This document shows, one piece after another, positions 46,604-58,658 of a DNA stretch of 64,000 nucleotides. Location: positions 1-64,000 of the forward strand of contig JAHGAU010000002.1 of assembly GCA_019925105.1 (NCBI GenBank), in the 5' to 3' direction. A program made the translations under genes and the position numbers. Position 1 is the first letter of the stretch; every line of letters begins with the position of its first letter. This stretch comes from Niebla homalea (taxonomy: Eukaryota > Ascomycota > Lecanoromycetes > Lecanorales > Ramalinaceae). The notes beneath the pieces were generated by a model. That model ran no database searches and was not told the origin of the DNA. It saw nothing but the letters and a program-made list of their open reading frames with translations.

Positions 46604-48784
46604 TTTAAGTTAATATTACCTTTTAAAGCTCTTAAATTATATAATTTTAAAATTCTTAATATTTTCAATTAAAACGTTTATTATACTTATTTAACGTTAA
46701 ATACGATCCGGATAATTTTATTTTTTATCTTTTTAATTGCTATCCCTTTATAATAACCAGTTTATCGGCGGTATTATTATTTTAAAACGTCCTTATTATT
46801 ACCGTATTAACTTTAAGGGTAGCTTTAACGTTAAAGCGTTAACCCCTTAAAAATCCTTGTTTTAAAGTCCTTAACGGAGGATCCGTTTTAAAGATAAGAT
46901 TGATAATTATACGGTATATAAGCGTAAATTAACGGTAATACGTTATTAAAAGAATAAGGATATAAGGCTTAAAATACCGGGGAGAGGAAAGATTTAAATA
47001 ATAAAACGCTTTTTTTAACCCTTAAATCGCTATTATTATTTATTTATCCGTAAGATTTAAAGGCCCGATTTAACTTATTAAAGGGTTAATATAAATAAAA
47101 CTTTATATCGGAATAAGTATTTATTTATAAAATAATTTATTCCGGACGGATTAAATAAAAAGTAAACTATAATATATAATAAGAAAATAAGGAAAATCAG
47201 GCTTATTTATAAGTTATTAAGGCTAATTATCTTTTCTATATATTAATTATTATAAAAGTAAAAAGGGGAAGTATATAATTCGTAAATTTAAAGAAGAACG
47301 TTAACTTAATTAATAATAAACCGTAATATAAGCCGTTATTTTTTAATATAAATATATTAAATAAAACCGTTTCCGATATTATTATTATAAAGTAATTTTA
47401 TCCGTAATTCTAAAGTAGTTACGTTATTATTAAGAATTATAAAATTAACGTAAATAATAAAAAAATTATAATAAAAAGCTTTATATATAAAAAGTTCTCC
47501 AGTAATATAAAGTTAATTTTAAGTAAACTATAACGAAATAATCCCGGTTATAAGTTAATAATATATATTAATATTAATATTTTTCCGGAAATAATTAAAT
47601 TTATTTAATTTATAATTATTTTATTAATATTATTAAGGCTTTTTACTTTACCTTAAAAACGGATAAGGACCGTTTAATAAAAAAAGTAAATAATTATAAC
47701 TTAAGATATTAATAAAGCTACCGGTAACTTTATTAAAAGGCTAAATAGTTATTGGATATATTATAATAATACTTACCGGAATTACGGTAATAACTATTAT
47801 ATTCCTATAAATAACCCTTTTAAAAGTAAATATTTCTTTATTACTTAAATAATATTTAATTTATAAATAAATAACGTCCGTAATAATAATATTAATAATA
47901 TTATTAATTTAATATTATTTAATAATATTATAAGGCTTATAATAGAATATAGCCTTATTAATATTGCTTTAAAGTACTTTTTAATTAAGGAATAATAAAA
48001 AGTTAAATAAGAAAAATGAAAAGTTAAAAAACTTATTTAAAAAAAGAAGTATAAATAAGTTCGTTTACGGCAAAAAGAATAATAAGATAAACTTATAGAT
48101 AATTATATAAAAACTTAATTAATATAAATAAATATAAGTAATATATAATATACTTAACGGTTAATATAATAAACTTAACCGTTTATAATACTTTTAAAGT
48201 TTATATTATTATTACTTCCTTAACCTTAAAATCTATTTATTACTTAATTTATTACTTAAAGGGCTCCTGCTTAATCCCGATCTTTAAATAGGTTTTTAAT
48301 AATTACTACCTAAATCTTTATGGTTAAACTTGGAAGATTTAACTTTTTAATTAAATAATTTAAAGAGGAACTTATATAAGAAACTTTTTATCAATAAAAA
48401 AACGATAATGTTTAAAGGTTAAAAAAACGATAAGCTTATTTAAATATAAAATAGAAATATAATATATATTTTTAAAGCTTTAATAAACTTAAAGATATAT
48501 TTAATCGTTAATTAAATATTTATAAACTTAACTTATAAGTAAATATACCGGATAAACTAATAAAACGTTTTTATAATAATATATTTGAATTTAAACATTA
48601 TTAAAGAAGCATTTATAAAATTTTAAATATAAATAATTAATATAAAATATTATAAATAAAATTAAGAAACTTAAAATAAAATTATAAATAAATTTTAAGA
48701 CTAAAAATATAAAATATAAAGTATAAAGTAAAAAGTAAAAGTATATATTTATTATAACGTATTTTCTTTATTAAGCTTAAATAC

Positions 48785-48930
48785 TGTTGGTATATGGACC
48801 AAAAGGTGTAATAATGTATGAATAATGATTCTACCTGAAGGATGGGAGCATTATAAGGATGCCTATCCTTTACGTATAAAGGATGTCCTATACTTATTAA
48901 TATTCCTATATATATATACTATACTTAATA
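48785..48930 (-). repeat. Left LTR of Gypsy copy 2
   Basis: 146 bp. The outer end is intact (TGTTGGTATATGGACC); the inner end is fully AT-converted (CCTATATATATATACTATAC). Confidence 0.92.
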
Positions 48931-49649
48931 AATACTATTAAAAGAAAAAAGGCTACTACTTATAATAACGTTTACCTTAATATATTAATATAAATATTAA
49001 TATTTAATAATACGTTATATTCTCTATATCTTATACTTTTATATTAAAATTTTATTTAATTTTACGGGGGCGGCCGTAATTACGTTTAAAACAGAGCGTA
49101 TAAAAAGTATTAATAAACGATAAGGGTATTACTTTAATAAGTATTAATAATTATAATAAAGTAAGTTTATTATAACGGGTAATAATAACGTTATTAAATT
49201 CAGGATACGTAATATAGAATTCACGTAATAAGTTTAAGTATAACTTTAATAACGGAAGCTTATTATTATATTCTATATTTTAAGTAACTTATTTAATTAA
49301 ATATCTACCGTCTTTTTCCCTATAAATAATTCTTTTAATAATATATTCTTTTTTATTCTTGGAATTAACTTTAAGAGTAAACAGCGTATTACGGTTAGGT
49401 TATTTATTAAAAAAGTTTTTTATTAAGTTATTAATTAACTTTAATATATTAATTAAAATAACCGGTATTATCTTTATATTAACGGGTAATTTAAGCTTAT
49501 ATATAAGATAATTAATTTTCTTAATAATAATAAAAGGTCCGGCATATTATTAATATAGCTTATAATTTTCAATACCGGGAATATTATATTTATAGTATAA
49601 CTTTAAATAAACTAAATTATTAACATTAAATTAAATTAATTTATAACTT

Positions 49650-51900
49650 TAATTATACCGGAATTTAATTATTATTTATATAAATTTTAATAAGTTTTAT
49701 ATTTCTTTATAATTCTATAATTAAAATATGTTATACTTAGGAATTAGAGAAATTATTAAAAGGTTTAAGGGATCGCGGATATTTATATTATAATAAATTT
49801 TATTTAAAGTAAATTTAATTAACGCCGACTTTAAATTATTTAAGATATTTTAAATATATAGGATAATATTTATTTAATTATAATCCGGATATATAATTAT
49901 AAAGTAACGTAATATAATTTCGACCGTTTAATTAATCCTTTTTAATTAATTATTAATTTAAGGGTAATATACGTTAAATATAAGAATATAAGTATTTATT
50001 TCTTTAAATATAGATTTCTAAAATACGGAAATAAATTTATAATTTCTATTTAATATAATATTAAAGGGAATTTTTTATCCTTATTTTATTAATTTAATTA
50101 ATAATAATTTTGCTTAATTATTAGTTTTAAATTTAATATTGCCGGGGAGCAAGAATATTTACTTAAAAAACTTATTAATAACAATAAAGAATATATTATA
50201 ATTATATTAATTTAATAGAATAATAATAAAATCTATATAAATTATATAAAAGATAATTAACGGGCTTAAAATTAATTAAAACGATCTATAAAGTATATAT
50301 TTCTTAATTTAATTTAAGCTGTACTTAAAGTAATATATAATATATTTCCGTAGTTATTTACTTAACTTAAGTAAATATATTAAGTTTATTAATTTATTAT
50401 AGGATCGGTTAAAGTTATTATATAATAAACTATTATATACTTATTAAAAGATTGCCCTTTTAAGTTTATTAAATATATATAATCGTAATAAATAATTAAC
50501 GGATTTTAAGTTATAAATAAAGTTATTTTTTAATATAAAACGTAATTTAATTTTTATATCTTATAAATTTAATTCTTCCTTAATTATTAAAACTTTCTAT
50601 AATTTTATTTATATTTTATTTTTTATATATTCTTTTTTAATTTGTTTTTTAAATTTATTTAAGATATAAATATAATAAAGAATAGTTAATTTATTATTAT
50701 TTACGTTATTAAGAATTCCGATTTCTATAAATAAAATCTATATATTATTAATTAATTATAAGAGTATATCGGGAACGGTATTCGCTAAATCCGACTTATA
50801 ACGTAATAAAATATTAAATATCGATAAATATTATAACGTATAAATAAATTAAAAATTAAGCTTATTAATTACGGAAGTTTTTAAATTTATTTATTTAAAG
50901 ATATTAATAATTACGTTATAATCCGTAAAGATTATATAGTTAAGTTTATAATAATTTATTTTAATTAAGTATTTAATTTTATATATAATTTAAATTATAC
51001 CCGTAATCTTTAATTCCGTAAACCAATAATTTTTCTCGGTTATATTTAAGCTTTTATTAAGGAATATTATTAATTATACCTTATTATATATAATTTTTAA
51101 TAAATCGTTAATTTCCGTAATACTATAAAATAACGGGTTATCCTTAATATAATATATTATAATTATAATGCTTAATTCCTTTAATACGTTAATATTAATA
51201 AATAAGGGTTAATTAAGATTATAATATATAAGAAATAATAATTCTGAAAACGCGTTTTTTAAATCCTTAAAAATACGGTCTTTTTCTTAAATAAATATAA
51301 ACTTAATCCGAGATATCCTTTATTTACGGCGTAAATTTATATACTCTAAATCTACTTTTTTTAAATCTATAATAAAAAAGGTTTTATATATTTAAAGTAA
51401 AATAACGTATTAAGTATAATTCTTTATTTTAATACGTAATTAATTTATAAGATTAAAGAAGACTTTAAGGTTTCTTAATAAATCGGGAAATTTAAGGTTT
51501 TATATAGTTTTAATTTTATTATTAAGCGTAAATATTCTTAAAGAATTAATTTATTAATTAAGGAACTTAATCGTAAAGTAATTAATAAATAATTTTATCG
51601 GTAAAAAGTTTATATATTTATCTTTAAGAATTTAAAAGATTTAATATAAATAAATAATATATTCCTTTAATAAATAATTAAAAATAATTATATTTTTATA
51701 AATATTCGCGTAAAATTTTATATTAAATATAATATATTATTTATTTACCTTTATATATATAAAAAATTACCTTTAAAACTTATTAATATAATTAAAGATT
51801 CCTTTTAATTTTTATAAAAGATAATATAAAGTTTATACCGATCGGATTTACGTATAAGAAATTAATAAAAATAACCGCGGATATTAATTACGGTAATATA
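49650..51900 (-). pseudogene. Gypsy pol remnant, copy 2
   Basis: Counterpart of 22150-24400. The reverse transcriptase start (RNRYP equivalent, here mutated) lies at about 51885, the connection and RNase H regions at about 51480-50770, and the integrase at about 50260-50100. All are broken by RIP-type stops, somewhat more than in copy 1. Limits are approximate. Confidence 0.75.
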
Positions 51901-53690
51901 TTCGTAATTTATAATTAAAAAAATTATTTCCTATTATAATAATAATAAATATAAATCGGAAATCGTAATTTTATTAAGTAACTAAATATCGATTATAATA
52001 CGGCCCTTACGTCTGTTTAAGGTATTGCGTTAAACGATAAAAGCAGGGTATGAAAATTCCGTAGGTTATGTGGACCAGTGTAGTTTGCCCTCATTATGCA
52101 TTTTGTCCAAAGCTTGATCCAATCATTAATGGTGGTGGTTATATTTGGTGGTCCTAGATCCCGCTGAAATTCCAAGTTTAACCCGCCGTGAATAAGCGTG
52201 AATTAATTTTAAACATTACTAAAATTCAACGTACACGTAGCCCGTAAAATAATCTACGTATATTCACGGGGCTCCCGGTTCTAAAAAATATTATTTATAA
52301 TATACTTTTTAATAACCAGAATATTTAAGCTAACTTATTAAGGTAATTTAAATTTAATAATAATTTAAAAAGTTTATTTAATTAAATTATTATTATATTT
52401 AATAAGTCGTTTCTTAATATTTAATAACTCTATAATATATTATTTTAAAGCAATATTTCTTAAGTATAATTATAGGTTATTCTGTAATAATTATATATTT
52501 ATTATTTAAGTAATATCCTTTAATCGATTAATAAAGATATATATATCCCGGAAAAAAATATATTTCCCGGAATACTTAATTATAAGAGCTATATTGGAGG
52601 ACTTATTTTTATAGAAAAAATTAAAAATCCGATATTACCGGGATTAAAATTTATTAATCGGTTTAATTATAAGCCTTTTATTAATTATATTATATTATTA
52701 AAAGGAAGGAATAAATTATCGCCGGGATTATTTTATTATTAACCTTATATAGTAACGGGAATTAATTCTTAAATTATACCCCGTAATTATATTATTTACT
52801 TTTTAATAAAACTTATTATTTTTAACCGATTAAACAGATTAATAAGTTAAATAAAAATTATTTCTTTAATAGAAATACCTTTTATTTAATATAATAAACC
52901 TAAGTTTAATAAATTTAAGTTTAATATATTAAATTTATTAGGCTTGGATTCCGGTTTAATACTTAAAACCGGAAAGGAACGTTATAATATTAATATTAAT
53001 ATAAAAGGTAAATTTAATAGCTATTATAATAATAGAAAATTATTTAATAAAAGTAATAATCTTATAGTATTAAGTTTTTAAGGACTTTAACCGTATTAAC
53101 GTAATTTAGATTTACCTAATTTTATTAAAGTTAATAATAATCTATATAATAATTATAACGATAATAAAGTATTTTTAAAGTATAATAAATTACGTTAAAG
53201 TATTAAAGGATCTAAAATCCAGTTTTTAAGGATTAAATTAAGAAAAGTAATAAGTTCTATAATTTCAGAAGATTTTAACCGAAGTAATTTATTTATAATA
53301 AATATAATTCTTAAGTTACTTAATCGTTAATTATTTTCAATTATTTAAGCGATTCTTTTTAAAGTTAAGTATAAAATAATTACGGCTATTAAGTTACCGG
53401 ATTTTAATAGGGCGTTTAACTAATAAATTAAAGTAATAATACTGGAATCCGGTAATACTTAAAAGGCCTATAATATATATATTTTCTCTATAGTACCGTT
53501 TCTGGTCTTTCTTTAAAGGTATTTAAAAGCGAATTAAAGGCGGTATTTTAAAGGATATAAGGCTGGTACTTTTAATACTACTATAAAGGAAGTATCCGCT
53601 ATAGTTAATGAATTAATACTTTAATTTATATTAACGGATTTTATAATATACGTTAATATAATATTAAAATAAGTAGTTATTATTATTATT

Positions 53691-53836
53691 TATTAATATA
53701 TAAATTAAAAGGTATAATAATATATAAATAATAATTTTACCTAAAGGATAAAAGCATTATAAGGATGCCTGTCCTCTACGTATAAAGGGTATCCTACACC
53801 TATCAATACTCCCATACATGCATACTGCACCTAATA
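53691..53836 (-). repeat. Right LTR of Gypsy copy 2
   Basis: 146 bp. The inner (left) end is AT-converted (TATTAATATATAAATTAAAA); the outer end is largely intact (GGATGCCTGTCCTCTACG). Confidence 0.92.
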
Positions 53837-54964
53837 AATACTTTATCTTTATATTATTATTATTTATATAATAAAGTTTTATAATTACCTTTAAACCGGT
53901 AACCTATAATATTATAACGGAAGTACTAAGTAGTAAAATGATTATATCTATTATTCTCTATTGTAAACTTAAAAAAGCTATTAAAGTCTTGCTTAAAGTA
54001 TAATTATAATTCTTAAAAATAACGTTTTATTTAAGCCTTTAATATATTAAAAATAAACTTAATTAAATTATAATTAAGCAAATATAATAATAGATATTTA
54101 ATAATATAGTTTTTAACTTTAATAACCTTTTTAATTTAAAAGGAAATATAAATATTAACGTTATTTATATAAATAATATTATTTACGGCGGGATAAACGT
54201 TATATTAAAGTAGAAACTTATTTATAAATTATTAATAAAGCTTATTACCGTTATAATAACCTTTTTTAATAAACGTATATAATAAGTATCTATTAATCGT
54301 ATATATTAATAGAATCGATTACGTTTCCCCTCGGTTAATATTTACGTAATAACGGACGGATTTATTAATAAATCTATATATTATTAATTATTAATAGCTT
54401 TAAGCTTTAAAAAATAATTTATTAATAAAAATAAGCTAATAAGTAAAATAATTATTTATATTTACTTATTATATAATCCGTAAGAGCTTATTTTAAGGCC
54501 CGATACGTTAACTTTTTTTCCGATTTAATTTTTATTTTTTTAATATTATCGATAATCTTAATCGTAATAGCTTTATATCTTATTTTTCTTTTAATTATCA
54601 ATAAAGCTTAAATTAATAAATCAAAAAATAACGCCGCTGATATTTAAGTAATATTATTAAAGTAATAAGGTAAAACTTTAACTGTAAACCTTTAAAAGAT
54701 TATTTAAATAACTTTACTTACTTATACCTTTATATATGTTTTTCTTATTTATAAGTTATAATTTAATAAATATATATTTTATTAATAATAACGATTAACT
54801 CTTAATAATTATAAAGTAAAAAATAAGTATTATACTTAATAAAAGAGTTAATCTTACGGTATATTATAGTTATAATTATCCAGAAAATTATTAATATATA
54901 GCCGTTAAATTAAAAATACTATAAATCTACTTATTAATACGATAATTAAGTAACGCGTATAGTG

Positions 54965-55078
54965 GTAAACGTTACGTAATACTTTAATAAATTTATATAA
55001 TGGTTCCTAATAAAAGCCCGGGAGAGGTACGTTTTTTTTTTTTGCCAAGCATTTGCAAGCTTCTCAAACATGCTAAAT
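54965..55078 (-). repeat. Right terminal inverted repeat
   Basis: Reverse complement of 46487-46603 with a 12-base T run and CTTGCAAATG where the left copy has CTTGTAAATG, a CpA-to-TpA difference. The outer 35 bp is unmutated. Confidence 0.88.
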
Positions 55079-55815
55079 GGAATAATTAGGTCGAGAGAAA
55101 GGAGTGACTCCCTCAAACGCGCCAAGCCTTGGCCCCATCGGCGCTGTTGCCAGCTTGCTCTCTTTCTGGGCAGGCCTTCTTCGCCTTCTTCGCCAATATC
55201 ATACCTCGCCATACTTGATCATTCACGAAGGAAGCGGCAGGATGAAACGGAGTTGAAAAAGAAAGAGCGGCATCAGAAAGAGTCGATCACGAGAAGAGAA
55301 CAAGGACAAGAGCTGAAAACAGATTCGCAAGAGTGATTTCAAATAATCATGATGGCGCAGCACACCCCAGCACCAAATTGATAACAGTAACATCGAGAGC
55401 TAGCACTTTGCAAGTGCACAATTTGCGAGCTGCATTACTGGCGCTTTTGCTGAGCATGGCCATGATCCTTGACCGCGCGGTCGACTTTGCCGACGTTTCA
55501 AGTGCGGCTGAGCTCGAGATTAGGAATCCCCAGAAAATTGCACAGGCCAACCCGTTTCACCAGTCAAAGAGGGAGGTGACACCATGCGTTCAGTGTTTAT
55601 GTCTCCCGTGCCAATCTTTGCGCTCTATCTATATGCCAACTGGTTCGCTGCGTGCTTTTCATGGTGTCAAGTGATAGGAGTCAGGATTTCCATTGAGAGA
55701 ACTTCTTAACAATCATCGCCAAATTTGCCCCTTTCCAATCCAATACTCGTTTGAGCAAGTCGCGAACTACTTCAAAGTAACATCCCTCCGCTCATCAACA
55801 GCACCCTTCGCAAGG
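55079..55815. other. Gap upstream of the proline-rich membrane protein gene
   Basis: Normal composition. A frame at 55333-55674 begins with GTG, has a hydrophobic stretch (LRAALLALLLSMAMIL) and a Cys-rich CVQCLCLPC, but no ATG before that stretch and no clear splice sites. It may be an exon of an unannotated secreted protein or chance. Nothing else seen. Confidence 0.35.
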
Positions 55816-56208
55816 ATGGCGACCGTCCCACCCTATCCCATCAATGATCTCGAAGCCGGCACGCATTATCCGCCTCCCACCAACGCCCACCAAGCCCCTT
55901 CGGCCGACAGCAATAATGATGACACTTCCGACCATCGCGTCCCAGTCCCCCAATCCCGCACCAATACCCCGCCACCTGAATATAAGCCACATGACATGGA
56001 GGAGCCCTTACCACCATACATGGAACGTGTGAGAATGGTGATGCGAGGAGAGGCCGGACCGGGAATGGCGATGCCGCACCAGCGGAAGACGAAGATTGCG
56101 ATCTTCGGGACGTTTGCGATATTGATTGCGGTGGTCATTGGGGTCAGCGTGACGATGGGGGTCCGAAATAACAACAACGATAACAAAGCTGGCGCGACAA
56201 CATTCTGA
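55816..56208 (+). CDS. Proline-rich single-span membrane protein (130 residues)
   Basis: ATG 55816 (MATVPPYP) to TGA. Residues 1-90 are hydrophilic, rich in Pro, Asn and Asp, with PPPEY and PLPPY motifs like those bound by WW domains. Residues 94-116 form one membrane span (IAIFGTFAILIAVVIGVSV) preceded by the basic RKTK. A short Asn-rich tail follows, which fits a tail-anchored protein or one with the N-terminus in the cytosol. The frame is open upstream to a TTG at 55693, but no ATG is found there. Such proteins are common and uncharacterised in ascomycetes. No family name is given. Confidence 0.6.
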   Translation: MATVPPYPINDLEAGTHYPPPTNAHQAPSADSNNDDTSDHRVPVPQSRTNTPPPEYKPHDMEEPLPPYMERVRMVMRGEAGPGMAMPHQRKTKIAIFGTFAILIAVVIGVSVTMGVRNNNNDNKAGATTF

Positions 56209-56721
56209 AAACACTCACGGCGAGGAGGAATGCGGTGCTAAGAAGCGTTCGCGGCCGGCCCAATCTCCAGCGTTGTAACAGAAAGGCCCTTATGACAAGG
56301 ATTGGTGTCCACGGAGCCTTGATCTCCCTCGTTGCTTTGGCTTTGCCAGGTCATGGGATGTGCAATGGTTGTAGATCACACTGATCTCCATCTTGAAGGA
56401 TGACTAGGAGGGTTGCTTCGTAGTCCCGATATCCCTCAACCATCATCAATGGAATGGAGATAGTATGGTAGAGCAAGTCAACAGTGTCATTATCACTACT
56501 GTAACTTGTATCATACATAATGTGCTGTGCTTGTTTGTTCCAATCAATAGCGCCAAAATGTCCTCGTACTATGCTTTGCGGAATGTTGAACCAGCGGCCG
56601 AATTGGCTCGCCATATGATTCTGCAGATTCCCCAGCTTTAAAAAGGTAGGAACGGGTCACAGGGTGGATGTTACCTAGTAAATGTGAGCACCCAAGGTCT
56701 TTTCATTTCTCCTCAATTTCA
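56209..56721. other. Gap between convergent genes
   Basis: About 0.5 kb, presumably 3' untranslated sequence of the two convergent genes. One 87-codon minus-strand frame (56351-56614) has no features. Confidence 0.4.
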
Positions 56722-57327
56722 TCAAGTCGCTGACACCCCCAGACTTGCAGACTCGTCCAACGGCGGCAGCATCCACGGGTCATCCGCAAAGCCTACATGC
56801 CTCCTCGGCCCCGCCCATCCACTATTTCTCCTGTCATCACTCCAGCTATTGCCATACACGGTTTCCCACGGCTTCCAGGCCGGCGCTATGGTCTTGACCT
56901 CTGCCCTCCAGAACGGCTTCCACTCATCCACCTCTTTTCTCCACAGAACGCACAGACTGTCGACGGAGTAGCCGTAGCTGTTTCTTGCCGTAGGCGGGTC
57001 TGTCCATGCATCCTCTTCTTCCTCATTATCTTCTTCTGTGGTTCCACTGGTCAAGCCAGGTGTGGTCACTCTTGATTTGAGATGCGAGCTTGTAGTAGAG
57101 AAGGGGTTGGAGGAAACGGTAGAGTAGGGGTGTGATGACGAGTGTGATGCATCTGTCGACATGGTCTCTCGCTTCTTCTTCTCTTGATAGGCGCCGCAGA
57201 CACGCCGGGTACGTCTGCGGTCTTGACGGTGGGAAGAGAGGGAGCGATGGGCCCGCTCGACGTAGGGAGCGGGTTGGCAGAAGCTGAGGATGCGGGCGGA
57301 GAGGCGGGAGCGGGACACTGACGGCAT
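56722..57327 (-). CDS. Uncharacterised protein, basic N-terminus and acidic middle
   Basis: ATG-to-TGA frame of 201 residues. The first 55 residues are strongly basic (RSRLSAR, RQDRRRTRRV), which could be a mitochondrial or nuclear targeting sequence. A Ser/Thr-rich stretch and the acidic run EEDNEEEEDAW follow. Then comes a Trp-rich, conserved-looking block (VLWRKEVDEWKPFWRAEV, AWKPWETVY, RNSGWAG). An internal Met (MSTDAS) at residue 56 is an alternative start. No family recognised. It is convergent with the membrane-protein gene to its left. The opposite strand is partly open but with poor composition. Confidence 0.55.
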   Translation of the reverse strand: MPSVSRSRLSARILSFCQPAPYVERAHRSLSSHRQDRRRTRRVCGAYQEKKKRETMSTDASHSSSHPYSTVSSNPFSTTSSHLKSRVTTPGLTSGTTEEDNEEEEDAWTDPPTARNSYGYSVDSLCVLWRKEVDEWKPFWRAEVKTIAPAWKPWETVYGNSWSDDRRNSGWAGPRRHVGFADDPWMLPPLDESASLGVSAT

Positions 57328-57921
57328 GATGGATAAATCAGCAGTGGCTACATGGTAGTATGATGAAGCTAGAGAAGTGGTAACAAGGTTTTGATAGTAG
57401 TAGTATTGTTTTCGTCTCAGGTTCAGGCTGAAACCGGCGATTTAAGTCGGCGATTATGGTGGGTGGTATCGAAAGGGAGGATTAAGAAAGTGGAACGTCA
57501 TTGAACATATCGCTGGGGGGGAAAGGTTGTTTCAGGCGTCAAGTGCATTGCGACTGATGTGGAAGTGATGATCACGATGACGTTGAATATTATGCAGCTG
57601 TTATCGTCGATAGATGTGAGGATGAAAACTGCAGCGGCCCTCGGGCAGAAGACTCGATTTGGTCTTCGGAACTGCCGGGAAAGAAAAATAAGGTACCTAA
57701 CCTCATGCACACATGGCGAGACAAAACTCTAAGTTAATGCAAAGATCTTGGAGGTACGGAGGTACCTCAATGGGATGAACCCGTGATGATGTTATGTATG
57801 ACGTGTCACAGTGATTCCTGGGACTTCTGCATGTTTTCTAATCTGTCCAATCAAATCATGTATATGGAGCCAAAGACATTGCCGGCTCGGCTGGTATACC
57901 AAGATATTCCTCACTAATCGT
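57328..57921. other. Gap between two minus-strand genes
   Basis: About 0.6 kb, no supportable gene. It holds the promoter of the 57327 gene and the 3' end of the next one. A GGAGGTACGGAGGTACC direct repeat lies near 57750. Confidence 0.4.
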
Positions 57922-58658
57922 CTACCTCAACACAAGCTCCAATATAATTAAAACCGTATAGACCCCAATCATGACGCTAACATCGATAATCTGATCGCTC
58001 TCCGGGTACTTCGTCCCCTTTCTTGTACTGACACCTTCTTTCACCTGCTCGGCCACCTTGATTCCATTCGTTACGGCCAATGCCACGAAGACAGCGATAC
58101 CTGCCCATCGCCATCCTCTCACCCTACCTCCCCCCCCTACAGTCAACCGCATTACCAGTGCGCTGAGTAGCGTCACGTAGGTGAATGGAAGAAGACCGAT
58201 TCCCAGATGGGCAAGCGCCAGCCTGACGATCTCTAGTGTGCACATCAAGATCTGTGCCAGTAAGAGAAGATAGTATAGAATCATGAGCGTTGTGCGAAGG
58301 ATGCGCGACATTCTGAGTTCACGTCTCTCTTTGGCCGGCTGAGCCTCCTCGACAACAACCTGTGTATCGCTCTTGTCCGTCTTTCGCCATTCTCGAGGGA
58401 AGAGGGGCGTATGTCGTGAAGTGTTGCGCTTTATGGGAAGGTACAAGAGTATGAAGAGAGTGAGCAGGTAGAGCCATGTGCAAAGAGGGACGAGGACCGT
58501 GTCGAGGAAGCAGGAAGTGAGGATGTGGCTGTAGAGGTGGGATTTGGGGCCCTAATTGAGTGAAGCATCAGCCAGTTCGTGGCGAAATGGCTATGAGCCT
58601 TGGAAGAAGGAATCTGCGGACTTACAAAACCCTCAGGACGGTTGCTGCAAAGAGTCAT
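57922..58658 (-). CDS. Five-span integral membrane protein, two exons
   Basis: Exon 1 is 58658-58626 (MTLCSNRPEGF). The intron is 58625-58552 (74 nt, GTAAGT donor, GCTGATG branch, AATTAG acceptor). Exon 2 runs from 58551 to 57922; the total is 220 residues. Five hydrophobic segments are visible: LCTWLYLLTLFILLYLP; LMILYYLLLLAQILMCTLEI; LLPFTYVTLLSALVM; WAGIAVFVALAV; and MIGVYTVLIILELVL at the very end. A charged loop (EEAQPAKERREL) follows the first span. The reading frame is also open upstream of the chosen ATG (58758-58659, no Met, acceptor-like TGTAG before CAGCTT), so another 5' exon may exist and the N-terminus is provisional. No family name assigned; multi-span proteins of this look are widespread and unstudied in ascomycetes. 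Confidence 0.6.

Larger units (their letters stand above)
48785..53836 (-). mobile_element. Ty3/Gypsy LTR retrotransposon, copy 2, lacking 1.85 kb
   Basis: 5.05 kb with 146-bp LTRs (48785-48930 and 53691-53836) and the 5-bp target duplication AATAC on both sides (48780-48784 and 53837-53841). It is collinear with copy 1 except for a deletion: sequence equal to about 24625-26490 of copy 1 is missing, and the junction is near 52115-52165. The missing part lies upstream of the NRYP motif, so it removes the start of the reverse transcriptase and probably the protease. RIP damage is of the same kind as in copy 1, but mutations at the two copies are not identical. It is inserted inside the inverted-repeat element, so it is younger than that element. 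Confidence 0.9.
46487..55078. mobile_element. Inverted-repeat-bounded AT-rich insertion (putative TIR transposon) with nested Gypsy
   Basis: Two inverted repeats of about 115 bp bound an 8.6 kb AT-rich block: 46487-46603 and 54965-55078. They differ only in poly-A length (15 versus 12) and a handful of transitions of RIP type. Without the Gypsy element inside (48785-53836) the block is about 3.5 kb, a plausible size for a DNA transposon. The dinucleotide TA lies at both boundaries (TTTA-GCATG...CATGC-TAAA), which would suit a Tc1/mariner-type insertion, but the flanks are too alike to prove a target duplication. The interior (46604-48779 and 53842-54964) has RIP-type stops and no transposase motif could be assigned, so the superfamily is open. 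An inverted duplication of host sequence is the alternative. Confidence 0.65.

Noticed and set aside
46487..55078. Firm assignment to Tc1/mariner or MULE
   Set aside because: TA at the edges is not decisive because flanks are similar, no 8- or 9-bp target duplication is visible, and no transposase motif was readable.
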